From Anditalea andensis (GTDB lineage Bacteria; Bacteroidota; Bacteroidia; Cytophagales; Cyclobacteriaceae): a DNA stretch of 64,000 nucleotides. Made by a program: the position numbers and the translations under genes. Every line of letters begins with the position of its first letter. Position 1 is the stretch's first letter. The notes below the pieces were generated by a model. That model was not told the origin of the DNA and made no database searches. It saw nothing but the letters and a program-made list of their open reading frames with translations. The DNA is taken from NCBI RefSeq assembly GCF_000714815.1, contig NZ_JMIH01000022.1, positions 248,001 to 312,000 of the forward strand, written 5' to 3'. Of the stretch, positions 53,324 to 62,336 are shown piece after piece.

Positions 53324-54679
53324 CTATACCATTCTTGCAGTTTCCACTTGGTCTATAATATCTTCATAGTCAAGTTTATCCCATTTATGTGTGATCAGGG
53401 GGTCTGCCATTACCTTATCCATGATCCTTTCCTGAATTTTTCCCTGTGCATATGCTTCTGCATAGGGAATATTAGAAAAGGTAACCATGGTATATAAAGG
53501 TATCCATTCCTTGGGATAGAGTTCATGAAGTCGTGCCTCTATTTTTTTACGTATGGCAAATTTCGGGTCCGAAACCGCATCCCTCATTTCTACGAAATTT
53601 TCCAGCGCCAATTGACTTATGGCATCTGTATCGGGTTTTCTCATTTTTTGGAATTTTTCAAAAATAAGGTCCCATGAAGTAGTGCCAAATTTATCTATCA
53701 GCCCATCCAGGACAAAACAATCTTCAAATCCACAGTTCATACCCTGGCCATAAAATGGAACCATGGCATGTGAGGCATCACCTATCAGTAAACACTGATT
53801 TTTAACCCATGGAAAGCAATTTATGGTAATTAATGCAGAAGTGGGATTCTGAAAATACTCTTCCTGAAGATGGGGCATCATGCCATAAGCATCATCAAAG
53901 TATGTCCTGAATACACTGTCTACATCTTTTTTATCATGGATTTTTTCAAAGCAAACCTTGGTGCCTTCAAACGGCAAAAAGAGGGTACAGGTAAAGGACT
54001 TATCTGGATTTGGTAAAGCGATAAGCATAAATTTCCCGCGGGGCCATATATGCAGCGCATTTGGATCCATGGCAAATTCTCCATCTGCAGTAGGGGGTAT
54101 AGAAAGTTCTTTATACCCATGGGTAATGTAATTTTGGGTAAAATCAAACCGCTCCTGCTTTTGCATAGACCCTCTCAAGGAAGAGTATGCACCATCAGCA
54201 CCTATGATGACAGATGAACTGATTTTTTTCCTTTCCCATCCTGGGATAGAGAATTTAATCTGCCTTTTATTAATATTGACTTCATCACATCGGTGGTCAA
54301 AAAATAGGTTTACACCTAATTTTTCTGCTTCATCTATCAATATCTCATTAAACTTGCCACGTGAAATGGAATAGATAGCCTCACCTTCTTTTCCATAAGG
54401 GATAAAGGTGGTATGGCCATGCTCATCATGGATCCTTCTTCCGTACATGGGTATGGCCAGGTCTTTGACCTTATTTTTTAACCCGACTTTTTCTAATGCT
54501 TTCCACCCTCTATCACTAAGTGCCATATTTATAGAACGTCCTTCTTCTCGGGTAGTCTGGCCTCGCTTATCCTTTCTTTTTTCAAAAATCGAAACATCCA
54601 GCCCTCTTTTTTTAAGGTATATTCCCAGTAGTGACCCTATAAGTCCGGCTCCTAAGATACTGATATTGTTATTTTCCAT
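53324..54679 (-). CDS. kmo: Kynurenine 3-monooxygenase
   Basis: FAD/NADPH hydroxylase, kynurenine to 3-hydroxykynurenine. 451 residues: dinucleotide motif ISILGAGLIGSLLGIYLKKR near 6-25, EEGRSINMALSDRGWKAL near 46-63, VIIGADGAYSSLRGSMQKQE near 157-176 and the second flavin motif LIGDASHAMVPFYGQGMNCG near 296-315. The C-terminus has no clear TM anchor, unlike eukaryotic KMO. It is last in the operon with kynU and the dioxygenase, on the minus strand. Confidence 0.94.
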   Translation of the reverse strand: MENNNISILGAGLIGSLLGIYLKKRGLDVSIFEKRKDKRGQTTREEGRSINMALSDRGWKALEKVGLKNKVKDLAIPMYGRRIHDEHGHTTFIPYGKEGEAIYSISRGKFNEILIDEAEKLGVNLFFDHRCDEVNINKRQIKFSIPGWERKKISSSVIIGADGAYSSLRGSMQKQERFDFTQNYITHGYKELSIPPTADGEFAMDPNALHIWPRGKFMLIALPNPDKSFTCTLFLPFEGTKVCFEKIHDKKDVDSVFRTYFDDAYGMMPHLQEEYFQNPTSALITINCFPWVKNQCLLIGDASHAMVPFYGQGMNCGFEDCFVLDGLIDKFGTTSWDLIFEKFQKMRKPDTDAISQLALENFVEMRDAVSDPKFAIRKKIEARLHELYPKEWIPLYTMVTFSNIPYAEAYAQGKIQERIMDKVMADPLITHKWDKLDYEDIIDQVETARMV

Positions 54680-54699
54680 TTATTCTTTTCTTAATTCGC

Positions 54700-55989
54700 C
54701 TAAACGAACTTGTTTAAAGCTTGTTCAAGGATTTTTGCAAAATTATAAACATCCATGAAGCTATTATATAGAGGCGTGGGTGCCACCCGGATCACGTTAG
54801 GATGTCTCCAATCACCGACTATTCCATGCATATAAAACTCATCAAAGACCTCTTTTCCTCCTTTATGAACCAGCAAAGATAACTGACAACCTCTTTCTTT
54901 TGGGTTTTCAGGTGTTATTATTTCCAAAACATCCGAATTTGTCTGCTTTATTAAAAACTCCAAGTAGCCGGTTAATAGTTCACTTTTTTTTCTCAGTTTA
55001 GCCATTCCAGCTTCTCCAAATAATTCCAGAGCAGCCTGATGTGCTGCCAAAGCTAATATATTTGTATTGGCGAGTTGCCATCCATCTGCACCATACATAG
55101 GTTTAAAGCCTCTTTCCATTTTAAACCGCTCCTTTTCATCGTGACCCCACCATCCCGCAAATCGGGGAAGATAGGGGTTGTCGGCATGCTTTTCATGCAC
55201 AAATATTCCGGAGATATTCCCCGGACCGCTGTTTAGGTACTTATAACTGCACCATGCAGCAAAATCCACACCCCAATCATGCAGGTTAAGTGGCGCATTA
55301 CCAGCTGCATGCGCCAGATCAAATCCCACATAGGCTCCTGCTTCCTGCCCGGCCTTGGTGATGGACTCCATATCAAAGACCTGTCCCGTGTAATACTGAA
55401 GCCCCGCCATCATTACAAGTGCCAGGTCCTCCTGATGCGCGCTGATATGAGCGAGTATGTCCTCAGTTCTCAAGGTATGCTCTCCGTCCCGGGGATAGAT
55501 TTCTATTATCGCCTCCTTGGGGTCATAACCATGAAATCTGACCTGGGTTTCCAGCGTATACATATCGGAAGGAAATGCCCCTCCTTCTGTGATGATTTTA
55601 AACTTTTTTTCAGTGGGCTGATAAAAGGATACCAATAAGAAATGAAGGTTGCTAGTTAGGTTATTCATAGCCACCACCTCATGTTCTTTCGCTCCTACAA
55701 TGTGTGCAAGAATCGGTTTTGATTTCATACGGGCGCCATACCATGGGTCCTCTCCATGAAAATGACCATCTACAGCCATATCAGCCCAGTTGATTAATTC
55801 TTTTTGTAGATGGTCTATAACATTTTTTGGCTGGAGCCCAAGGGAATTCCCGCAGAGATATATGGCTGGGATGCCATTTACTTTAGGGTGATAGAAGCGC
55901 TCTTTAAAATGGTTTAATGGATCATTTCGATCCATGTAATGGGCATATGCTTCGGTATATTCGTACTGGGTAGATTCCATGTAGGGCAT
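54700..55989 (-). CDS. kynU: Kynureninase
   Basis: PLP enzyme hydrolysing (3-hydroxy)kynurenine to (3-hydroxy)anthranilate and alanine. 429 residues: IYLCGNSLGLQPKNVIDHLQ near 43-62, GAKEHEVVAMNNLTSNLHFL near 99-118, GFDLAHAAGNAPLNLHDWGV near 223-242 and PLP-lysine site WCSYKYLNSGPGNISGIFVH near 246-265. Length is normal. It lies 20 bases upstream of kmo and 21 bases after the dioxygenase gene. Confidence 0.95.
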   Translation of the reverse strand: MPYMESTQYEYTEAYAHYMDRNDPLNHFKERFYHPKVNGIPAIYLCGNSLGLQPKNVIDHLQKELINWADMAVDGHFHGEDPWYGARMKSKPILAHIVGAKEHEVVAMNNLTSNLHFLLVSFYQPTEKKFKIITEGGAFPSDMYTLETQVRFHGYDPKEAIIEIYPRDGEHTLRTEDILAHISAHQEDLALVMMAGLQYYTGQVFDMESITKAGQEAGAYVGFDLAHAAGNAPLNLHDWGVDFAAWCSYKYLNSGPGNISGIFVHEKHADNPYLPRFAGWWGHDEKERFKMERGFKPMYGADGWQLANTNILALAAHQAALELFGEAGMAKLRKKSELLTGYLEFLIKQTNSDVLEIITPENPKERGCQLSLLVHKGGKEVFDEFYMHGIVGDWRHPNVIRVAPTPLYNSFMDVYNFAKILEQALNKFV

Positions 55990-56010
55990 TTAAAGATTGA
56001 TCAGACAAAA

Positions 56011-56523
56011 CTATTTTTCCATTACTGTACCGCACGCTGAACAGGTTCGTCGCTGTATATGGGACCAAAACCTTTCCATGATAGGAGGAAGCTGGTGCAC
56101 GATGTCGGTGACCTCTGCATATTCCTCATGCAGCTTATTGCCGCAGTTTTCACAGTGCCAGATAAACCCGTCCATTTCACCTTTTCGCCTATATCTTTCA
56201 AATACCAACCCAATCGTATTGGCGGGGCGTCTGGGACTGTGAGGTACTTTGCCGGGCAAGAGGAACATTTCACCTTCTTTGATAACAATGTCTGTAGGCT
56301 TTTCCCCGTCCACTACTTTAAGGGTAATATCCCCTTCAATCTGGAAAAAAACCTCTTCACCTTCATTTACATGGTAATCCTTTCTGGAGTTGGGACCACC
56401 CACTACCATGACAATAAAATCCTTATTGTCATGGAACACCTGCCGATTTCCTATAGGCGGTTTTAGAAGGTGACGGTTTTCATCGATCCACTTGGAGAAA
56501 TTAATAGGTTGAAGTAAGGGCAT
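56011..56523 (-). CDS. 3-hydroxyanthranilate 3,4-dioxygenase
   Basis: Non-haem Fe(II) ring-opening dioxygenase, giving aminocarboxymuconate semialdehyde, the quinolinate precursor. 170 residues: cupin with RKDYHVNEGEEVFFQIEGD near 48-66 (His and Glu ligands), FLLPGKVPHSPRRP near 88-101, and C-terminal rubredoxin-like iron site CxxC pairs in HCENCGNKLHEE (near 123-134) and RTCSACGTVMEK (near 159-170). This bacterial type has that second iron site. First gene of the three-gene kynurenine operon. Confidence 0.95.
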   Translation of the reverse strand: MPLLQPINFSKWIDENRHLLKPPIGNRQVFHDNKDFIVMVVGGPNSRKDYHVNEGEEVFFQIEGDITLKVVDGEKPTDIVIKEGEMFLLPGKVPHSPRRPANTIGLVFERYRRKGEMDGFIWHCENCGNKLHEEYAEVTDIVHQLPPIMERFWSHIQRRTCSACGTVMEK

Positions 56524-56623
56524 AATATCGGATTTTTACTTTAAACAAATTCAAGCGCTAAATGTATAAAAATAATGTCATTTTTTGACTTTCTTTGCTA
56601 TTTGCTCACCTAAACCCGTAAAT

Positions 56624-57607
56624 ATGACTTATCCTATTATCGACACCCACTGTGATTTACTTTCTTACCTGGCCAAAGTGCAAGGAGCCGCTCCGGATAG
56701 CAGGGACATCCCCTGTGGACTTCCCTATTTGAAAGAAGGAAATGTGAAAATGCAGGTGCTGGCCATCTATACGGATGTGAGGCCGGAAAGTATGGATATA
56801 GCTTACAGGCAGGTAGGTGAATTTAAAGCACTGTTGGAAAATCATAAAGAAGAAGTATGTTTGGCAGACAGGGGATTTTTAGCAACCATAGAACAGCAAA
56901 AGAAAATAGGTCTAGTCTGTGCTATTGAGAATGCTGCAGGTTTAGCAAATGAAACCGCAAAATGGTCTGACATTTATCAGCTTTTGGATAAAATCATAGC
57001 TGACACCGGCAGGCTGGCCTATATCAGTCTTACCCATCATACCGAAAACCGTTTTGGAGGTGGAAATTACACAGATGTAGGGCTGAAAGATGACGGGCGT
57101 AAGCTTTTGGATTATATAGATGGCAAGAAGATAGCCATTGATCTTTCCCATACTTCCGACTTATTGGCAGAGGGCATATTGGAACATTTGACTACCAATT
57201 CGCTAGATATACCGGTGATAGCAAGTCATTCAAATTTCCGGACTATATGGGACCATAAAAGGAATATCACTGATGAGTTTGCAAAAGAAATCATCCATCG
57301 AAAGGGGATAGTGGGGGTCAATTTCCTACGTGCTTTCTTGGACGATGCCACTCCTGAAAGGTTATTTGACCACATCAAACACGGCTTTGCCATAGGAGCA
57401 GAAGATTGCATCTGCTTCGGTGCAGATTTCTTTTATACTAAGGATTTTCCGGATAAAAGCCGCCATCCGTTCTATTTTCCGCTTGCAGAAAATGCTTCCA
57501 ATTATCCGTCACTCATGGAAAGTCTTTCTAATGACCTTCCTGACATGCAGCTCCAAAAATTAGCTTATAAAAACTGTCAGAGGTTTTTTAAGGAGACATG
57601 GGTTTGA
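56624..57607 (+). CDS. Membrane dipeptidase, M19 family
   Basis: Zinc dipeptidase of the amidohydrolase superfamily. I start at the ATG at 56624, giving MTYPIIDTHCDLLSYLAKVQ, the His-x-Asp metal motif near 8-10; the ATG 39 bases earlier adds a leader without signal. 327 residues: LVCAIENAAGLANETAKWSD near 110-129 (Glu ligand), YISLTHHTENRFGGG near 146-160, IDLSHTSDLLAEGIL near 186-200, VIASHSNFRTIWDHKRNITD near 212-231 and CFGADFFY near 278-285. No anchor or signal, so likely cytoplasmic. Divergent from the kynurenine operon, not a pathway enzyme I know of. Confidence 0.9.
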   Translation: MTYPIIDTHCDLLSYLAKVQGAAPDSRDIPCGLPYLKEGNVKMQVLAIYTDVRPESMDIAYRQVGEFKALLENHKEEVCLADRGFLATIEQQKKIGLVCAIENAAGLANETAKWSDIYQLLDKIIADTGRLAYISLTHHTENRFGGGNYTDVGLKDDGRKLLDYIDGKKIAIDLSHTSDLLAEGILEHLTTNSLDIPVIASHSNFRTIWDHKRNITDEFAKEIIHRKGIVGVNFLRAFLDDATPERLFDHIKHGFAIGAEDCICFGADFFYTKDFPDKSRHPFYFPLAENASNYPSLMESLSNDLPDMQLQKLAYKNCQRFFKETWV

Positions 57608-57769
57608 TATATTATCTCCAATATGGCCCTATTTATATGGACTTAAAGATATCACGGTATAAAAAGATAATAATTTACAGTCTTTGTGGCAAAAAAAGCA
57701 ACGATATATTTATCCAAAAAATGACAATTCTTTAAAGGGTTGTCTATAGTAATATAGGCGCTATATGAA

Positions 57770-58326
57770 ATGAAACAGATTTACAATATATATCCATTAC
57801 TGTTACTACTAGTGCTGGGGGCTTGTGTAGAGGAAGAACTCCTGACATTAGGCTCACCATTATTGAGGAACAGCAATATGTCTTTATATCCTAATTCGGC
57901 TTTACCTTGGAAAGCAAACAATACTGAAGGTATGGGGGTGAGCAAAGAGTTTTTATGACCGGAAATCTATCCTTATATATACAAAATCCGGAGAATTTAG
58001 ACTTCCAGATTAGGGCTTGGCGCCAATCATATATCGGTCCGATGCCGGTACCAGGTAGCCGCATAGAGCTCAAAGGCTTCCTTAAGGGAGAAAATGTAAA
58101 AAATACAAGGATTCCCGAAAGGAATATTTGTTTTTCTTTGAAAGTTTATCCTCATAAAGAAGGAGTCCATCCTGAAAGATATGTTCATTTCGAAAATTCA
58201 TTCTTAGAGGGGGGGACTCCCATTACCATAGCAATAGAAAGCCTACCTTCAGATGTAAGTTCATTATCAGTGAGTTTAAATTTTCCTATCAGCTTTTCCG
58301 GTAAAATTTATTTACACTCAGGGTAG
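57770..58326 (+). pseudogene. Lipoprotein gene split in two frames
   Basis: First frame, 57770-57958: 62 residues, with lipoprotein signal MKQIYNIYPLLLLLVLGACV, Cys19. Second frame, 57955-58326: 123 residues, starting MTGNLSLYIQNPENLDFQIR, beta-rich, no signal. They overlap by four bases, ATGA. Near the G-run (57932-57936) one lost base would explain the split: before the second ATG the second frame reads on as YGGEQRVFM. So it is either a frameshifted gene for one lipoprotein of about 185 residues, or two translationally coupled genes. Family unknown. Confidence 0.55.
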
Positions 58327-58404
58327 AATAAAATATATATTTGGTTAACCTCCCCTCAGGCCATTTATCCTGCAAAATGAAAGAATGAACAAAAGATTAA
58401 TAAT

Positions 58405-58412
58405 TATCTTTG
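58405..58412 (+). promoter_or_regulatory. Bacteroidetes -7 box before the TPK-like gene
   Basis: TATCTTTG, 33 bases upstream of the ATG at 58446. Confidence 0.45.
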
Positions 58413-58445
58413 CGGTTTCTATCGTTTATAAACTATAAGCTATTC

Positions 58446-59057
58446 ATGTCCTCCCACCACTTTGTAAAAGAGCAGCAAGAACCTGCTTTATTGATTTTGG
58501 ATACATCAGCTACTTATGAAAGCATCAGTCCCCTGCTGGAGTGGTCTCCCACGGTATTGGTGGCGGAGATGGCCGTAGATACAGTGCTGTCTTGGGGTAT
58601 TAAGGTGGATGTGATCTTGGCTACATTTGATTATCAGAAAACTAATCTTCATCTTTTAGAAGAACAGTATCCAGTCAAGTTTATGGCAGTGCAGGAATGC
58701 CGATATCTGGAAGAAGGGCTACATTACCTGGTAGCTTCCAAACATAGTGCAGTGAACATAATCGGATATGACCATCTCAAGGTATTGGAATTGGAGCAAT
58801 TTTTAGATTTAATTGATCTGGTGGTAATTGATGGTACGATGAGGTATTTTCCGGTTAAACAGCGTGGATTCAGAAAATGGTATGCTGGTGTTTCCCTACA
58901 CCTACTTGCTCCAGAAGGGACGCTCGTGGAGATCACCTCGGATGAAAGGATCCAGCATATATATATTACCCGCGATACTTTTGTAAGAGCTCATGGACAA
59001 GTGTCATTTCTTGCAGAAAATATGTTTTGGATTGGGGAGATGATGACTGATAATTAA
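58446..59057 (+). CDS. Thiamine-pyrophosphokinase-like protein, degenerate active site
   Basis: 203 residues from the ATG at 58446 (the frame is open to 58410). Overall layout looks like thiamine pyrophosphokinase (TPK): N-terminal Rossmann-type strands, VLVAEMAVDTVLSWGIKVDV near 38-57 followed by ILATFDYQ. In TPK this is xxxDGGAxxxLxxxGixPDxIIGDxDS. Here the first Asp/Gly pair is EMA and GDxDS is ATFDY, so the metal and ATP ligands are partly lost. It may bind rather than phosphorylate. Alternative: an unrelated family of Cytophagales. No thi genes nearby. Confidence 0.55.
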   Translation: MSSHHFVKEQQEPALLILDTSATYESISPLLEWSPTVLVAEMAVDTVLSWGIKVDVILATFDYQKTNLHLLEEQYPVKFMAVQECRYLEEGLHYLVASKHSAVNIIGYDHLKVLELEQFLDLIDLVVIDGTMRYFPVKQRGFRKWYAGVSLHLLAPEGTLVEITSDERIQHIYITRDTFVRAHGQVSFLAENMFWIGEMMTDN

Positions 59058-59159
59058 ATGCATAATGATGTCTCTATGATGGTAAGGGCAGATCAGGCTA
59101 TACTATGATTAGCCCATTTGTAAATATTGGCTTTATTCAGGAATTTAATAACTGATCTG

Positions 59160-60008
59160 CTATGCTTCCCTGCTACCCGACACTATCCTAAATTTGCCAT
59201 TCAGGTCTTGTAGTGCTTTTACATTTTTAAACCCTAAATTTTCCATTGTCTGTCTGGTTTCTTCTACAAAAGCTTCATTGATTTCAAAATAGAGTTTGCC
59301 CCCTGTTTTAAGTGATCCAATAGCCTTTTTGGAGATTTCTCTGTAAAAAAGCAGTGGATCCTCATCTGTTACAAAAAGGGCCAAATGGGGTTCATGATCG
59401 AGTACATTGCGGTGCATGAGCTTTTTTTCTGACTCCCTTACATAAGGAGGATTGCTTATGATCAGGTCCAAATCTTGGAAAGGCAGGTCTTCTGATAAAA
59501 TATCGAGTTGATAAAATTGTACCGCAGCTTTTAATAAAAGAGCATTCTCTTTTGCTACTTTAATAGCTCCTGGACTAATATCAACAGCAAACAGCTTTGC
59601 ATCGGGAATTTCAAGTGCCAAGGTGATTGGTATGCAACCCGAACCAGTACCAATATCGAGTATTCGGGGTTCAGAGAGTTTAGTTTCTTGGATGATGAAA
59701 TGGACCAGTTCCTCGGTTTCATTTCGAGGGATCAATACCTGAGGATTTATATTGAACTCCCTTCCGTAGAAAGGGGCCCATCCTAGAACCTGCTGAATAG
59801 GTACACCGGTTAAAACTTTTTGAAAAGCCCCTTCTATGGCGGACTCCCCTAGATCATAATATTTGTTTACCAATATATCCTTTCGCGTTGCGCCCAGATA
59901 TTGTTCCAATAGCCAAAACGTAATGCTGTTTGCCTCCTGCTCCGAATATAAAGGTTTAAGCTGTTCAGAATAATTTTTAAATAATTCTCTGGAGGATGTT
60001 GTCATCAA
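59160..60008 (-). CDS. prmC: Peptide chain release factor N5-glutamine methyltransferase
   Basis: SAM-dependent methylation of the GGQ glutamine of RF1/RF2. 282 residues: helical N-domain, SAM motif RILDIGTGSGCIPITLALEI near 112-131, catalytic NPPY in LIISNPPYVRESEKKLMHRN near 182-201 and PHLALFVTDEDPLLFYREIS. Typical full length. Monocistronic. Confidence 0.95.
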   Translation of the reverse strand: MMTTSSRELFKNYSEQLKPLYSEQEANSITFWLLEQYLGATRKDILVNKYYDLGESAIEGAFQKVLTGVPIQQVLGWAPFYGREFNINPQVLIPRNETEELVHFIIQETKLSEPRILDIGTGSGCIPITLALEIPDAKLFAVDISPGAIKVAKENALLLKAAVQFYQLDILSEDLPFQDLDLIISNPPYVRESEKKLMHRNVLDHEPHLALFVTDEDPLLFYREISKKAIGSLKTGGKLYFEINEAFVEETRQTMENLGFKNVKALQDLNGKFRIVSGSREA

Positions 60009-60068
60009 AATAGCATATTAGAAAACAAAGGTATAATAATTTCCCCGATCAAGTCTGTGATTTAATGG

Positions 60069-60467
60069 TCAGCCCTGGTTTTTTAATTTTTTAACGGTTT
60101 CTGTTTTATCGGTTTCCTTTTTGTTAATCCAAAAATAAAATGCCATTGCACCTAACCCATAACATAAAACATCCCACCAATCTTGGGTATAGGTGTCAGA
60201 TTTCATAGGTAAGATGATTTCGAATATCAGACTGAAATATACCACTGCTATGATTATATGTGTTTTGTTAAATACAAAGTCCGTTTTTAACGGATGAAAC
60301 CAACGAAATGCCTGCAGGGTAATACCCAAAACAACAGGCATAGCTAAAAGATCATCCAAATAAGCATGAACATAGGGTAGAAAAATTCCCAGGATTCTTT
60401 CATTAAATTGGTTGATCCAAAAAAGCAGGCAACAGATTAAAAAAAAAGGGTTTTTAAATATACTCAT
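60069..60467 (-). CDS. Small four-helix membrane protein, unknown function
   Basis: 132 residues from the ATG at 60467, which overlaps the upstream stop in a TAATG junction. TM segments at about 7-22 (FFLICCLLFWINQF), 42-55, 70-88 and 101-117 (WDVLCYGLGAMAFYFWIN). Similar Cytophagales proteins are sometimes labelled magnesium-citrate secondary transporter, without experiments I know of; the VanZ-like arrangement YTQDWWDVLCYGLGA may be a better clue. Coupled to the zinc-ribbon gene. Confidence 0.7.
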   Translation of the reverse strand: MSIFKNPFFLICCLLFWINQFNERILGIFLPYVHAYLDDLLAMPVVLGITLQAFRWFHPLKTDFVFNKTHIIIAVVYFSLIFEIILPMKSDTYTQDWWDVLCYGLGAMAFYFWINKKETDKTETVKKLKNQG

Positions 60468-60751
60468 TAACCTGGAAGGGCTGCGATAACCCACGCTATA
60501 AAGGATAGGATAGACATATAAATGACATAGGCCGTATTGCCTATTTTTTTTAATAAGATCATGAGATCACTGTCCTCTTCCCGTATATAAAAGATCCATT
60601 TTTCGGCTCTGTCTTGGGCATCCTGCTCTACTTTTTGCTTGTGGAGGAGATCTTCGCCACCTAGGGGTTTGCCACAGTGATCACATGGATCATCCAGTTT
60701 CTGGTTCCAGGTGGACCAATTTCCGCAGTGTGGACATTTTTTTTCTCCCAT
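60467..60751 (-). CDS. Zinc-ribbon protein with C-terminal membrane helix
   Basis: 94 residues. N-terminal zinc ribbon: CPHCGNW near 5-11 and CDHCGKP near 22-28, four cysteines as CxxC pairs. A charged helix follows (KQKVEQDAQDRAEKWIFYIR), and residues about 71-90 (TAYVIYMSILSFIAWVIAAL) form a membrane helix. The stop shares TAATG with the start of the four-helix protein downstream, so the pair is translated together and probably forms a complex. Confidence 0.75.
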   Translation of the reverse strand: MGEKKCPHCGNWSTWNQKLDDPCDHCGKPLGGEDLLHKQKVEQDAQDRAEKWIFYIREEDSDLMILLKKIGNTAYVIYMSILSFIAWVIAALPG

Positions 60752-60872
60752 TGATAATTTGCTTTATTAAGATTTCATTGTATTAGGGATACAAATAAGC
60801 AATAAACATACCTTTCTGACTCCAAATATCAGGAAGCTTGGTATTGCCCTATTATCGGCATTCATATTTTCC

Positions 60873-60880
60873 TATCTTTG
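60873..60880 (+). promoter_or_regulatory. Bacteroidetes -7 box upstream of the methyltransferase gene
   Basis: TATCTTTG, 20 bases before the ATG at 60900; matches TAnnTTTG. Confidence 0.5.
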
Positions 60881-60899
60881 TACCACAAAAAAGAAATAC

Positions 60900-62087
60900 A
60901 TGAAGCTTCATTCCAATACTGTATACGGCGTAATCAATGCCATAGATGAGATATTTAATAATGGTAAATACGCAGACAAGGTAATTGAAAAGACCTTAAG
61001 GTCAAATCCCAAATGGGGCGCCAGGGACAGGGGATTTATTGCAGAAAGTGTATATGAAATAGTACGTTGGTGGAGATTGGTAAATGTGGTGAGTCCTTCT
61101 GAAGACCTCTTCCATGTTTTTGGCACATATTGGTTAATGCAGGGGCATGAGCTGCCTACTTGGAGAGAATTTCAGGGTATTGATCCTTTAGAAGTAAAAG
61201 CCAGGTATAAGGCCATTGAAGATAGGCCTACATTGCAATCTATTCCGGATTGGTTGGACCAAATGGGCGAAGAACTTCTCGGAGGCAAATGGGACAGGGA
61301 ACTGAACACACTTAATGAGCAGGCACCGGTGGTGATACGGGTGAATACGCTTAAAATATCCCGAGAAGACCTAATGAACAGGCTCGAAACAGAAGGCATT
61401 CATACCTATGCGCCAAAAGGCTATAAAGATGCTCTGGTCCTTGGCAAAAGGCAGAATATGTTCCGTTCTCCTACTTTTAAAGAGGGCCTATTTGAAGTAC
61501 AGGATGCTTCTTCCCAGTTAGTAGCGGCTGCACTGGATGTGGAGCCGGGCATGCGGGTGATAGACGCATGTGCGGGTGCTGGTGGCAAATCCCTCCACTT
61601 GGCAGCCATAATGGAAAACAAAGGCAGAATACTGTCTATGGATGTGGAAGAGTGGAAACTAAAAAACACCAAACTGAGAGCAAGGCGTGCAGGGGTAAGC
61701 ATCATAGAGCCTAAAGTCATAGAAAACAACAAAACCATTAAAAGGCTTAAGGAAACTGCCGATAGGGTACTGTTAGATGTGCCCTGTTCCGGCCTGGGTG
61801 TATTAAAGAGAAACCCTGATACCAAATGGAAGTTAAGTCCTGAATCGATAGAAAAAGTAATCCAAATTCAGCAGGAGATCATCCAAAATTATGGGGTCAT
61901 GCTAAAATCTGGGGGGATTATGGTATACGCTACTTGCAGCATCCTGCCCTCCGAAAATAGCCAGCAGGTGGAAAAATTTCTTTCAAGTGAAAAAGGTCAG
62001 GGTTTTGAACTTTTAGAAGAGCAAAAAGTATTGGCGCATGAAAGCGGCTTTGATGGGTTCTACATAGCAAAACTCAGGAAAAAATAG
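60900..62087 (+). CDS. RsmB/NOP-family RNA m5C methyltransferase
   Basis: SAM-dependent cytosine-C5 methyltransferase of rRNA or tRNA. 395 residues: N-terminal NusB/PUA-like part to about 170, FEVQDASSQLVAAALDVEPG near 199-218, SAM motif VIDACAGAGGKSLHLAAIME near 220-239, catalytic Cys in LLDVPCSGLGVLKRNPDTKW near 290-309 and second Cys in YATCSILPSENSQ near 344-356. Both catalytic cysteines are present. Target not decided (RsmB or RsmF type). Confidence 0.93.
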   Translation: MKLHSNTVYGVINAIDEIFNNGKYADKVIEKTLRSNPKWGARDRGFIAESVYEIVRWWRLVNVVSPSEDLFHVFGTYWLMQGHELPTWREFQGIDPLEVKARYKAIEDRPTLQSIPDWLDQMGEELLGGKWDRELNTLNEQAPVVIRVNTLKISREDLMNRLETEGIHTYAPKGYKDALVLGKRQNMFRSPTFKEGLFEVQDASSQLVAAALDVEPGMRVIDACAGAGGKSLHLAAIMENKGRILSMDVEEWKLKNTKLRARRAGVSIIEPKVIENNKTIKRLKETADRVLLDVPCSGLGVLKRNPDTKWKLSPESIEKVIQIQQEIIQNYGVMLKSGGIMVYATCSILPSENSQQVEKFLSSEKGQGFELLEEQKVLAHESGFDGFYIAKLRKK

Positions 62088-62202
62088 TTAATAGAAGCCC
62101 TATTGGTAATACAAAGGAATACCTTTTTTGAAAAAATGTTGGTCTTTATACCCTTCATTTTGCGGGATAAACAATCCGAATATATATTGTTCTTTTGAAA
62201 TT

Positions 62203-62240
62203 AAAGATAGCGTGCATGTATATGTACGCTATCTTTGTTT
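62203..62240 (+). terminator. Rho-independent terminator after the methyltransferase gene
   Basis: Stem AAAGATAGCGT / ACGCTATCTTT (62203-62213 with 62226-62236), 12-base loop, followed by GTTT. Lies 115 bases past the stop. Confidence 0.7.
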
Positions 62241-62336
62241 CTAGGGGTAAAAATTTTGCGTCCTTATGATCAAATTATTTTTTGGTGTTTTAAGAAGATA
62301 TTTCATTCCATATCTTTATATTTATTTTAAAAAAAA

